DNA of 64,000 bases, from NCBI GenBank assembly GCA_034770075.1, contig CM068379.1, forward strand, positions 26,473,506-26,537,505, in the 5' to 3' direction. Positions 25,643-35,956 of the stretch are shown here, one piece after another. A program made the position numbers and the translations under genes. Origin of the DNA: Aralia elata (lineage: Eukaryota; Streptophyta; Magnoliopsida; Apiales; Araliaceae). The stretch's first letter is position 1. Each line of letters starts with the position of its first letter. The notes beneath the pieces were generated by a model. That model saw nothing but the letters and a program-made list of their open reading frames with translations. It was not told the DNA's origin and ran no database searches.

Positions 25643-25870
25643 TGATATATTTCTGCAGATTTCTCAAATCCCTGAAGTAGACATGACCGACTACCAAAGT
25701 AATTTAACAAAGGAACAAATTGCAGCAATTTTTGTAGATGAACTTGGAACAGGAATCACATCAAATATATGGATTGTTAAGAACTGTAACTTATTCAGAA
25801 CTACGACACGGCTCCAAAATAAATTGATAGAAATTTTGGGTGGTGGGCTTGCTCTTGGTTGGGGTTGAGG
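25643..25870 (+). pseudogene. Unidentified coding-like segment near the CACTA right end
   Basis: After a TTTCTGCAG acceptor-like site at about 25658, an open reading runs ISQIPEVDMTDYQSNLTKEQ, then IAAIFVDELGTGITSNIWIV, to a stop at 25868. Codon use and content look more protein-like than the surroundings. I do not recognise the family; it could be a last exon of a captured gene or of a transposon gene. Confidence 0.35.
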
Positions 25871-25963
25871 TTGCATCAAGACCGACTAGCTGATATTTTC
25901 TTTGAAAAGTAGACTGTTTTGTAATGGCTTTCATCCACTACAGCCTGCTAGACACTATTTTTT

Positions 25964-26040
25964 ATAGTGACTCAAAAACAACTTACTTTGTTTTTGAGTC
26001 ACTATCAAAAACAAATTACTTGATTTTAATTTGTTTTTGA
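25964..26040. repeat. Two adjacent perfect hairpins
   Basis: ATAGTGACTCAAAAACAA (25964-25981) pairs perfectly with 25988-26005 across a 6-nt loop. Immediately after, CAAAAACAAATT pairs with AATTTGTTTTTG with a 10-nt loop. Both lie just inside the right subterminal repeat region of the CACTA element. Confidence 0.85.
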
Positions 26041-26149
26041 AAAGTTTTTGTTCTGTTTTTGTAATGTTTTGTAATGGATGTTTTTGATTTGAGTGTAAAG
26101 AATGAATCAAATTACCTTGTTTTGGTTCTGCTTTTGCTTCATACGATGT

Positions 26150-26879
26150 TTTGTTATGAAAATGAATTTGGCAACGATACAATCAAAAGCTATTTCGTTA
26201 CCAAAGCAGAATACAGTAAATGATTTAGCAACAATTTTTTCTAATTTTAGCAAACGACAACGTATAGTGTCGTTGCTAATCGACAACAACTTTCGTTGCT
26301 CTCGAAAAATAATCAGCTTCGAACAATATTGTTGCTAATTGATCATAATTATCCATAATAAAACCAATGACAACAAAAAAGTTAGTTGCAAATTAGTATA
26401 TGACCGATTTATTTGGTACATTTAGCAACGAACATCGTTACTAAAAAGTAGACAATTAGCAACGAAAACCAGTTAAGGCAACAATTGCCATACTGTTCAG
26501 CAACGACAAACATCGTTGGCAAATGTGTAGCAAATGCAACGAATTTCATCTTCGTTGGGGGAAAAAAGATTCTTTTCGTTGCCAATTAAGAGGATTTTAC
26601 AACGAAAGTCGTTTTTCAGTAACAATTTCTTAATAAATTTGCTACAAAATATTTCGTTGCTAAATGATCTATGCTTTTACATGAAAACAAACTTTCGTTG
26701 CAAAATATCTCACTTTTTGCAACGAACAAAATAATTTCGTTGCTAGACAATTAGCAACGTTCATTGCACAACGGATGGTCCAACGACCGCAAAATCGTTG
26801 CAAATGGTCTTTGGCAACGAAATTCAGGACCTTTAGCAACGAAAACCGTTTGTTGCTGAATCGCCATTTTTTTGTAGTG
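26150..26879. repeat. Right terminal and subterminal repeats of CACTA
   Basis: Roughly two dozen GCAACGA / TCGTTGC boxes in both orientations are packed into about 720 bp, ending in the terminal repeat GCCATTTTTTTGTAGTG. The density is higher than at the left end. Short reading frames here are by-products of the repeats. Confidence 0.9.
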
Positions 26880-27138
26880 TTAAAATAAACTCTTTTATTT
26901 TAATTTATCTAATTTTGAATAAAAAATAAACTCCTTTTATTTTTTTTAATCAAATTTCAAACCAAAATTAACTTCTTTATTTTAATTTACAAAAATAAAA
27001 TAAAAAAAATAAAATGAGGTCGACCCTTGATCATAAACCTTTAAAAGAAATAATCAAACAAGCCTTTAAGTCAAACTTCAAACCCAGAATTATATAGTTT
27101 AAATATTAAATATTCTGTTTCATAATTAAAAGTGATTC

Positions 27139-27191
27139 TGGTGTAGTGGTAAGACTTCCAACTTATGACCAATAGGTCAAGGGTTCAAAAC
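27139..27191 (+). other. tRNA-like A and B box pair
   Basis: TGGTGTAGTGG at 27139-27149 fits the pol III A-box consensus. GTTCAAAAC at 27183-27191 fits the B-box core, 42 bp apart start to start. No cloverleaf with a sensible anticodon or acceptor stem can be built. It could be a SINE head or a chance tRNA-derived piece. It lies on the strand opposite to copia C. Confidence 0.4.
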
Positions 27192-27225
27192 TTTGTAGTT
27201 CCAAATTAATTATTTCATTTTTAAA

Positions 27226-27430
27226 GGTTGACCAGTCAGCGCCACGTCAGCAGTCAACAGTTGACTAATCAGCGCCACATCAGCAGTCAACAGTTGACCA
27301 ATCAGCGCCACGTTAGTAGTCAACAGTTGACCAGTCAGCAGCATGTGCCACATCAGCAGTCAGTGCCACATCAGCAGTCAGTGCCACGTCAACGTTTGAC
27401 CAGTCAACGATCAACGTTTGACCGTTGACT
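27226..27430 (+). repeat. Tandem repeat, unit about 34 bp
   Basis: The unit TTGACCAGTCAGCGCCACG followed by TCAGCAGTCAACAG occurs about three times, then in shorter derivatives (CAGTCAGTGCCACATCAG) to 27430. It is more GC-rich than its surroundings. The open frame through it reflects the repeat and is not a gene. Confidence 0.85.
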
Positions 27431-27558
27431 TTGACCAATTTTTTTTTAATAAAAAATAAAATAATTTTACACAAACAGTTATGCCCAATTAAATTGTTCT
27501 AAACACATATTAATGTATATACAGAATCAAAACAATTAATAATTCGCATAAAGTTTGG

Positions 27559-27572
27559 CTCTTGATACCACT
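27559..27572 (-). other. Primer binding site of copia C
   Basis: Directly inside the 5' LTR end, the minus strand reads GTGGTATCAAGAGCC. This is the initiator-Met tRNA primer site typical of Ty1/copia elements (TGGTATCAGAGC) with one extra A. Confidence 0.8.
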
Positions 27573-29374
27573 GTTAGGTTTGTATAACGCGAACATGCAA
27601 TCAAATTACATAAATAAAGTGGAAGCACGATAAAATCAGATTTTAAAATTTTATACAAACCATCACTATGATCTTTCTTTATGCACAATTATTAATTAAA
27701 CGAAAGAGATGGAGAATAAGAATTACACCCATGTAGAATTCTAGCTTCCTCAGGTACAAGTTCACCTCCAATTCCTTCGCGTTCTCCTTGAATTCCACCG
27801 ATTAAAATTCTTTCCTTTGATCAACGTTAGCCACCCAAGTGTTTGGCCTCTAGAGGTGATCCACCAAGGAATAATATCTATTCAAGAAGATGGGTGTTGG
27901 CAAAACCCTAGTTTCTATCTCTATAGAAATTGTAAGTACTCTCCACAAATCTAATGTAAGAGTGTGTAACCCTAATCTATGATAAGACTTCTCTTATTTA
28001 TGATGTAGGAAAATCCTTCTCTAAACTATTTAAGATTAGGGTTTCTATTTTAATTAAAATCCTTTAATTAAATTAAACTCCTAATCTAATTAGGAATTCA
28101 TGAGAGAGTACTTCTATTAATTAATTGTCAATCCCTATTAGAAATTAAATAATAGTAATAGTAATAATAATAATAATAATAAAACTCCTCTTATTAATTT
28201 ATATATAATATTTTCAAAATATTAAATAATAAATATTAAGCTATTTAATTTATTCTATCTCCATAGATTAAATTAAATACACTTAACTTATTATTACAAT
28301 TATGTCATTTACTTCTTAAATAAATATTTTCCTTTTGCGGTGTGACCCTTTAGGTTCTCCATATTAAACCGGTTGTGAATAAATCAATTAGAACAATTCT
28401 AATCTTATTTAAATAAATAAATTAAACTATTTAATTCATTTAAATAAATAATATATATTCTACAATAAGAGCAAGCCCCCTTAGCGATCAACGAATTTCC
28501 AAATAATATAGATTTCAACATTAATCACAAAAGAACTTTTCACTGAATAGTTACCATAGAATTCAATCCTTCTACCATACAATGTCCAAATTAAACATAA
28601 GACATGGAATTACAATCAAGTCTTATTTTATTTAATTATATGTATTTCGATTCCCAAATGCACAACTCTAAATAATGCAAATTAGAAACTCCTTTCTAAT
28701 TTCATTCTGCCTTGGCCAAGGACTACTGAGTTGTCATTTATCGAATCACATAGGACATTCACATCTTTTACTAGATGTGGTAGATTCTTTGTTGATCATT
28801 CACATATCTCCATGTACAACTTATTATACCCAATCATACCCTTTGATATACCCTAAAGGTCTTAAGGGATATGTCGAAGTATAACTCATCATACACAAGA
28901 TACTATAATGATCTCAAGTCTAAGGATCACTTGTACTACTATCACTAGAGGAATTCCTATTGACAGGGGAGTAAAACTCTATTAGGTATTCCTTAGCGAG
29001 CCACGTTCAGTGAACTTATTCTCCAATAAGCACCTACATACTTGCTTTAGTGTCTCAACACAAATGATTATGAGATCAATCATCCTCTTCCTAAGAGCAA
29101 GCAACATATGTACTAATCTATCCGGATTCACTAATCCCCTTTTAGTAATCCAACGATTAGGAACAATTTTAGTTTGTGAGGTATCTAGAATTTAGATCTC
29201 ATTAGCATGATCACCATCATGATTCTAAAACCATTGCTCAAAACTATGGGTTTATCACATTTTATATAACAGCACAATGTAGATAAAGTAAAATGCCTTT
29301 AATAAACGAATAAGATTACAAAGTATATGTTACATCATATCAAATATGATTGACTTGTGTGGATACTACTTTCA
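27573..29374 (-). repeat. 5' LTR of copia C
   Basis: This 1802-bp partner of 6872-8681 has the same TGTTAGGTTTG / CTACTTTCA ends and is followed by the GACCG duplication. The TATA region on the minus strand reads CATCATAAATAAG, weaker than in the other copies. Confidence 0.92.
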
Positions 29375-29379
29375 GACCG

Positions 29380-29421
29380 CGTATACTTGCGTATGTTTAT
29401 CGATTGCAAAATCGACCAACA
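29380..29421 (+). repeat. Lone gypsy-type LTR, right end
   Basis: This is the last 42 bp of the LTR that starts at 5422, ending ATCGACCAACA, followed by the TATGG duplication (29422-29426). It follows the second GACCG of copia C. Confidence 0.8.
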
Positions 29422-31736
29422 TATGGGAATGGAGCAAAGGTTGCTACATTAGCCGTAGGAACTTATAGTTTAGCATTGCCTACGGGCAAGTCTATTAAGT
29501 TAATAAGTTGTTATTATGTTCCAGTTCTCATTAGAAATATTATTTCTTTCCGTTGTTGGACAAGAAAATTTCTGGTATTATATTTAAGAACAATTGTTGC
29601 TCTATTTATAATAATAATGTTTTGTTTGAAACTGGAAGATTACCTAATGGACTTCGTATACTTGACTTACATGATAATAATTTTGCAAATTGAACAAACT
29701 AGTAAAATAAAAGGAGATGATCATTCAAATAGTTGAATATGTGTATTTGATTAAATATAAGCCTGAATCATTTGAAAAGGTTCAAAGAATTCTAAAGTGA
29801 AACAAATTGATAAAGTATTAAGATTCTTTGATCAGATCGAGGAAGGAATACTTGTGCAATAAGTTTCTAGATCATCTCAAAATGGTATTTTCTCATAATG
29901 GACACCTCCTGATACGCAATAATTGATTGAAGTATCTAAAAGGAGTAATCGTACCTTGTTGGACATGGTGCAGTCCATGATATTTTTTATTGACATTCCA
30001 GTATCCATCTGGGGTTATGCCCTAGAAACGGCTGCATATCTACAAAATAAGGTAACCTCAAAATCCGGCCCCAAAACTCCATATGAGTTATGGATAGGGA
30101 GGATTCCTAATCTTAAATATGTTAAGATAAGGGATTGTCCAACTTATGTGAAAAGTTTCAAAAGATAAGTTTGGGACAAAATCTGACAAGTGCAGATTTG
30201 TGGAACTTCCTAAAGTAAGTTTAGGGTATTATTACTATAATCCTACACACTGCCTTCTTGGATAAAGATGTTTATTATTGAAGGAGCTAGTGGGAGGGTA
30301 ATAGATCTTGAAGGAGTTCAAGAACCACAAAGCACTATAAGTCAAACCGAGGAACCTGTAGATAGACCTATTGTACCACAACCGAATCGTAAATCTGGAA
30401 AAGTACCGAAGATACCTAAGAGGTATGGATTCATCATAGAGGATGATAATGAGGTACGCATCATAGAGGATGATGATCCAGTTATATACGATGAGGCTAT
30501 GAGTAGTAGACACTCAGAAAAATGGCAGATGGCCATGAAATCCAAAATGGATTCCATGTCAAGTCCATTCGGATTTTGTTTGTGATTGCAACTTATTATT
30601 ACTAAATCTAGCAAATGGACGTGGAGACGCCCTTCCTCAATGAAAGAGGAGAATGTATGTATGATACAGCTAGATGGATTTGTTTCAATGGTTGAAGCAA
30701 ATCATGTATATGAGCTACAACAATCTATTTATGGATTGAAGCAAGTTTCTCAAAAATGGAACATTCGTTTTGATGAAACAATCAAAAGAGTTTGATTTTA
30801 TCAAAAACGAGAATGAACCTAGTGTGTACAAAAGGCTCAGTGGGAGTGTTGTGACATTCCTAGTATTATATGTTGATATACTACTGATAAGGAATGACAT
30901 ACCAGTGCTATAATTAGTAAAGATAAAATTGTCTAAACATTCCTCCATGAATGACTTAGGAGTAGCATATTATAAATTAGGGATATAAATCTATATAGAT
31001 AGATTTAAAAGGATGTTTGGCTTTACCCAGGGAACGTATATTCATTCGATGCTAAAGGCGTTTAGTATGGCAAACTCCAAGAGAGGTCTCATGATGATGA
31101 GCCATGGAGTGTATCACTCTAAAATTGTCCCCAATTGAAAGAGAGATCGCATGAGTTACTATCATGTATGCAATGAATATATAAGGCCTGATGTTGATCA
31201 GTCATATTCTGGAGAAGATTACTGTAAGACAGTGAAAGACATCTTTAAATACTTAACAGGTATTGAGGATGTGATCATAATTAATGGTGGGTCTGAATTA
31301 AAACTAGAGGGTTAAACAGACTCAAGTTTTTCAGACTGACCAAGGCGATAACAAATCCACTTTAAGGTAAATCGTTACCTTGAATGGTGGTGCAGTGAAT
31401 TGAAAAGGTTCTAAACAGGAAAGAGTTGTTGGTTTATTGACAAAGACAAAGTATATAGCTATAAATGAAGCTGCAAGTTGATTGTTTGGATGAAAAGTTC
31501 ATTATTGAACTAGGAATAGTTCCTAAGTCTCATCTTGGATTCAAACATGTGTTGTGACACTTTCATTTGATTAGAGGAATCATTGAAAGAGGAGAAATCA
31601 CTATAGAGATAGTGGACTCTCAAGAACAACATTGCATATTCATTTACTAAAGCTTTATCCAACAGCAGGATGATCGTCACTTATAGAAGAAGGGTATTAG
31701 ATACCATGGCGATTGACTTTAGTGCAAGTGGGAGAT
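29422..31736 (+). pseudogene. Copia B pol remnant (integrase, RT, RNase H)
   Basis: This is the continuation of 4592-5421 after removal of the nested elements. It contains the post-protease linker (29427-29560), an integrase remnant with IWGYALETAAYLQNKV at 29923-30168, and the acidic linker and RT start at 30268-30560. RT pieces follow, including YGLKQVSQKWN at 30720-30790, then RNase H remnants to about 31690. It ends in the purine tract AAGTGGGAGAT (31727-31736). Many stops and shifts are present. It carries the same 273-bp in-frame deletion (GATGAT at 29716-29721) as copia C, relative to copia A. Confidence 0.85.
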
Positions 31737-32927
31737 TGAAAGTAGTATGCACACAAGCCAATCATATTTGATATGATATAGCATATACTTTGTAATCTTA
31801 ATCATTTATTAATAAAAGAATTGATTTTCTTAAAATGCATTTTATATTATCTACATGGTGCTGTTATATTAAATGTGATAAACTCATAGTTTTGAGTAAT
31901 GCTTTTAGAATCATGATGGTGATCATGCTAATGAGATCTAAATTCAAGATAGCTCACAAACTAAAATCGTTCCTAATCGTTGGATTACTAAATAGGGGAT
32001 TAGTAAATCCAGATAGATTAGTACATACGTTGCTTGCTCTTAAGAAGAGGATGATTGATCTCATAATCATTTGTGTGGAGATACTAAAGCAAGTATGTAT
32101 GTGCTTATTGGAGAATAAGTTCACTGAACGTGGCTCGCTAAGGAATACCTAATGGAGTTTTACTCACCTGTCAATAGGAATTCCTCTAGTGATAGTAGTA
32201 CAAGTGATCCTTAGACTTGAGATCATCATAGTATCTTGTGTATGATGAGTTATACTTTGACATGTCCCTTAAGACCTTTAGGGTATATCAAAGTGGAGAT
32301 AGGTGAATGATCAACAAAGAATCTACCACATCTAGTAAAAGATGTGAATGTCCTATGTGATTCGATAAATGACAACTCAGTAGTCCTTGGCCAAGGCAGA
32401 ATGACATTAGAAAGGAGTTTCTAATTTACATTATTTAGAGTTGTGCATTTGGGAATCGAAATACATATAATTAAATAAAATAAGACTTGACAGTAATTCC
32501 ATGTCTTATATTTAATTGGGACATTGTATGGTAGAAGGATTGAATTGTACGGTAACTATTCACTGAAAGGTTCTTTTGTGATTAATGTTGAAATCTATAT
32601 TATCTGAAAAGTCGTTGATCGCTAAGGGGGTTTACCCTTATTGTAAAATAAATATAATTTATTTAAATGAATTAAATAGTTTAATTTATTTATTTAAATA
32701 AGGTAAGAATTGTTCTAATTGATTTATTCACAGCCGGTTTAATATAGAGAACCTAAAGGGTCACACCGTAAAAGAAAAATATTTATTTAAGAAGTAAATG
32801 ACATCCATAATCGTAATAATAAATTAAGTATATTTAATTTAATCTATGGAGATAGAATAAATTAAATAGCTTAATATTTATTATTTAATATTTTGGAAAT
32901 ATTAAATATAAATTAATAAGAGGAGTC

Positions 32928-32965
<38 letters not shown>

Positions 32966-33541
32966 TAATTCCTAAAAAGGTTTGGAAATTAATTAATAAA
33001 AGTACTCTTATAAATTTTTAATTGGATTAGGAGTTTAATTAATTAAAAGAATTTAATTAAAATAAAATCCTATTCCTAAATAGTTTAGGAGTGTTACCTA
33101 GATCTATAAATAAGAGAAGTCTTATTATGAAAAAGCGTTAGACAGTGAGACACACTTTCAATAGTTGGGAGAGTACTTACAATTTCAATAGAGATGGAAA
33201 CTAGGGTTTTGCCAACACCCATCTTCTTGAATACATATTATTCCTTAGTGGATCATCTCTAGAGGCCAAACACTTGGGTAGCTAACATTGATCAAAGGAA
33301 GAAATTTAATCGCTGAATTTCAAGGAGAACGCGAAAGGATTTGGAATTGAACTTGTACCCGAGGAAACACGGTTCTGCAAGGGTATAATTCTTATTGTCT
33401 ATCTCTTTCGTTTAATTGATAATTGAGCATAAGGAAAGATCATGGTAATGGTTTGTATAAAATTTTAAAATCTAATTTTATCGCGCGTTCGCTATATTTG
33501 TGTAATTTGATTTCATGCTCAAGTTATATACAAACCTAACA
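31737..33541 (+). repeat. 3' LTR of copia B
   Basis: The LTR is 1805 bp, from TGAAAGTAGTATGC to ACAAACCTAACA. It is homologous to the LTRs of copia A and C. It ends directly against PMD-gene sequence of an old Tat remnant, so copia B was inserted there. The right half of the expected duplication would be GAGCC (33542-33546); the left half is outside the window. Confidence 0.9.
33105..33112 (+). promoter_or_regulatory. TATA box in copia B LTR
   Basis: TATAAATA in the context GATCTATAAATAAGAG, at the same place as in the other copia LTRs of this window. Confidence 0.55.
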
Positions 33542-34985
33542 GAGCCCAATCCAGTAGGATCACAGGTGAAAGCCTCCGCTGGATCTTTTCTTAACTGACG
33601 AACGAGAAAGGACAACTGATCCACCTGGCGAGTCAAACTAGCAATCTGATCCCGATGGGTCGGCTCTTGAACACAGGTCATCCAATCAGACATCATCACT
33701 AACCCCGGCACGAGATCTCCTAAGAATTGAGTAGTCCGAGTCTGTGCACCAAATGGTTGGGACCTCCACCAGGCAGTAAAAGCCTCTGAGGTACTAGGGC
33801 CATCAGATAACAAGAAGTCATCCATGCCCTCCAGGGGAATCTCCGCAATCGGCATGTCAACAGACCAGGATCTCCGACGAAAGAGGTGAAAGGGGATACG
33901 AATCTCCCCTAAGACACATCTGAAAGCTCGTTCTCCGAGATAGAGCTCCTAACCTCCGTATGATAACATTGGAACTCGGCGAGTGGACAATGCAAACTCT
34001 GCCCCACTCAAAAATCCATCGTCAAAACCGACATACAGATGCTCCGATGAATACGGAATCCAAGTCGCGTCAACGGCAGTAATCAACTCCAGCGAAAGAC
34101 GGCAATGTGTAAAGCTACCCGAAACAGGAACCTCCTCTAAAGTAGTATGATGCCACCGGCGACCCCGAGGATATGTATCCAAGCTTAGAGTGGTGATGGG
34201 ACGAAGACATGGGAGCCTCTCATAAGCCCAAAAACTGAAATATCAACAACAACTACATCAGAACAGTGATAAAACCCCAAATAGACTGAAAGAACAAAAC
34301 GAATAAAACAAATCAGAAAAGGAACTTACCAGGAGAAATGGAAAGAAACCGAGCCAAGCGTCGGTCTGACTCTCCGAATGAAGACGCATCCCGTGGAGAA
34401 AGTATGCCAAGGTGAATGATCCCCAATCGTAATCTCCAATGCGATCAACGTCTTAAAGTGCTCCCACTAGACTAAAATGGACTGTAGCAGAGTTGTTCGC
34501 CAGAAAATAACCCCTCACAATGATCAGAAAGAGACACCGCAAAAGACGGTCATGCTCAACAGGTTCAGCCGGAATGGCTCTGATAAGGCCCCTTGGATGG
34601 CCTCAAATGCTGAAGCACCGGAACAAACACTGTGGGCCTTGAAGGCCTAATCGCACAGAGAAAAATCCTAATAGGGCTCGAACAACGGTCGATAAAATGT
34701 CAACATTGAGGGAAACCCGCTGTCCAGTGAATTCAATGCCCGTGATGTATCGCCAATCCAAAGGTGTCATCATCACCTCACAATCCAACAAATGAAGGGA
34801 CTGACTCTGATGAAACCATCTCTCAGACAGAGCATGCGGTAACCCCAAGGGCAGCTTTGGGGAGCTATAGTGAAGAAATACTCGAAGCCCCAGGAATCTA
34901 CTTGAGCCCAATAATCAACGTGAAGGGCGTGATAAAGGGAGTAGACACTAAACCAGTTGCCCCGAAGCTGTGTAAACTCCGGGAC
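33542..34985 (-). pseudogene. Antisense PMD gene remnant of an old Tat element
   Basis: This is a broken copy of the PMD gene at 50970-52940, on the same strand and with the same splicing. Exon 2 (34985-34330) follows a TTATAG acceptor. It shows HALSERWFHQSQSLHLLDCE and WRYITGIEFTG and ends at a strong donor (CTCCTG then GTAAGTTCC). The intron (34329-34235) ends TTTCAG. Exon 3 (34234-33542) begins with a one-base shift and keeps PRGRRWHHTTLEEVPVSGSF, YLGERAF, and a C-terminal part with THRDQIASLTRQVDQLS. It is cut at 33542 by copia B. Exon 1 is missing. An in-frame TAG at 33949-33951 lies at the same codon as the TAG at 51513-51515 in the young copy. Other shifts mark it as dead. Confidence 0.85.
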
Positions 34986-35113
34986 CTATAACACGAAGAA
35001 TTGAGATGATGTTGAGACGAAAAAAGAAAGAAGAAGAAAAACATATCAGAAATGAGAAAAGATGGACAAGCATTGAAGAAAATATATCTTCTTTTATCTA
35101 ATTGGCACCAAGT
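34986..35113. other. Remnant intron and spacer of the old Tat element
   Basis: Purine-rich sequence upstream (minus strand) of exon 2. No first exon is visible, so the gene is truncated here. Confidence 0.4.
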
Positions 35114-35292
35114 CTGTTAAGGACGAGACTCAACAAAAGTGTCGGGTACAAGACCTGATGATCAAACCCGTTGGGGACGAGACTCAACAAAAGTGTCGGG
35201 GATGAGACCTGATAATCAAACCTGTTGGGGATGAGACTTAACAAAAGTGTCGGGGACAAGACCTGGTGATTAAAACCGTTAGGGACGAGACT
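35114..35292 (+). repeat. Tandem repeat, 54-bp unit, old Tat 3' region
   Basis: The unit starts TTGGGGACGAGACTCAACAA and ends near GATAATCAAACCTG. It occurs about 3.3 times, with the inner motif GTCGGGGAYRAGACC. It lies on the same side of the PMD gene as the 140-bp array of the young element but has a different sequence. The sequence switches to copia A leader at about 35293. Confidence 0.85.
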
Positions 35293-35956
35293 CTATGACG
35301 CGTATTTTATATATATATGTGCATGCGCGCTAAACAAGATGAGACTAATAATAATAAACCCCTCAAAGAAATTATATTAAGTCCTAAGCGTTCAAAGATA
35401 TTTGGAATATCGAACGTCGCCTTCTAGCATGGTAAAGCAATAGAGTATTAAATGTTTAATATGAGTTTGTTGTGTCACCACAAGGCAAGTATTAAATATT
35501 TAAGATGTTTCTTTATCACATTTGATGCTTATTAAGGAATTGAACATTACTGTTTTGTTGTGTCACCACAAGAACGGTAGTTTTCTCTTCACATATATGG
35601 AAGTGCTAGGATGGACTTAACTTGGATAATTTTGATTCGAATGTATCACCACTTGATCAAAATAATCTAAGAGGCAAAATACAAGGAGTTACATAGAGAT
35701 GTAATTGACAATAGTTGTCTACCTATTTATTTATATATCGTTTGTTGTGTCATCACAAGGCTATATACATTTGAAATGGGATCCTTAGTCTCACTAACAA
35801 ATCTTTAATTAGAATTGCCGAACTATATAATGAGGGTAATATAGTTTGATGAAAATAGTAGGAGATACCAATTTAAATAAAGACCTAATTTATTTTGGTA
35901 ATTAATTAAATGAATGTATGGTAAAATGTTGTCTATTTCACATGCAAAATTTAAAA
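35293..35956 (+). other. Copia A leader (5' end missing)
   Basis: Homologous to the copia C leader from about 12860 down to 12061. The LTR, primer site and first part of the leader are absent, so copia A is truncated at its 5' side against the old Tat remnant. Stem-loop boxes TTGTTGTGTCACCACAAGG occur at 35467-35485, 35555-35572 and 35742-35760, with a degenerate one at 35641-35655. Confidence 0.8.

Larger units (their letters stand above)
13594..26879. mobile_element. CACTA (En/Spm-type) DNA transposon, 13.3 kb
   Basis: The ends are inverted repeats: CACTACAAAAAAATGG on the left and its complement on the right, with similarity extending to about 28 bp (ATTCGGCAAC versus ATTCAGCAAC). The flanking 3-bp duplication TTA is at 13591-13593 and 26880-26882. 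Both ends carry dense subterminal repeats built on TTCGTTGC / GCAACGAA, the usual transposase-binding pattern of this superfamily. Inside are a decayed En/Spm-like gene on the minus strand, an inverted partial duplicate of it, and host gene fragments. I see no intact large transposase (TNPD-type) gene, so the element looks non-autonomous. It sits in the leader of copia C. Confidence 0.93.
26883..27558 (-). other. Copia C leader, distal part
   Basis: This stretch joins 13593 once the CACTA element is removed; the sequence on both sides is similar TTTATTTTAATT-rich DNA. It contains a pol III-like box pair (27139-27191) and a tandem repeat (27226-27430). Confidence 0.7.
6872..29374 (-). mobile_element. 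Ty1/copia element C (antisense), split by a CACTA element
   Basis: On the minus strand this is a full LTR retrotransposon layout: 5' LTR 27573-29374, initiator-Met-type primer site, long leader (27558 down to about 12060, broken by the CACTA element), decayed gag-pol (about 12060 down to 8690), and 3' LTR 6872-8681. The 5-bp repeat GACCG at 6867-6871 and 29375-29379 proves the boundaries and shows insertion into the gypsy LTR. In the first 390 aligned bases the two LTRs differ at about 16 positions (about 4%), so it is much older than the Tat element at 39052. It belongs to the same family as copia A and B. Confidence 0.92.

Noticed and set aside
13594..26879. Autonomous CACTA transposon
   Set aside because: No long transposase frame or set of exons for a TNPD-type protein is visible; only a short C-terminal-type gene and fragments remain.
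27139..27191. Functional tRNA gene
   Set aside because: Only the A and B boxes fit; no acceptor stem or anticodon arm can be formed.
27228..27428. 66-residue Gln/Ser/His-rich frame
   Set aside because: It lies wholly in a 34-bp tandem repeat in the copia leader.
31835..32152. 105-residue frame in the copia B LTR (also 58008-58268 and antisense equivalents)
   Set aside because: It lies within LTR sequence shared by all copies and shows no domain.
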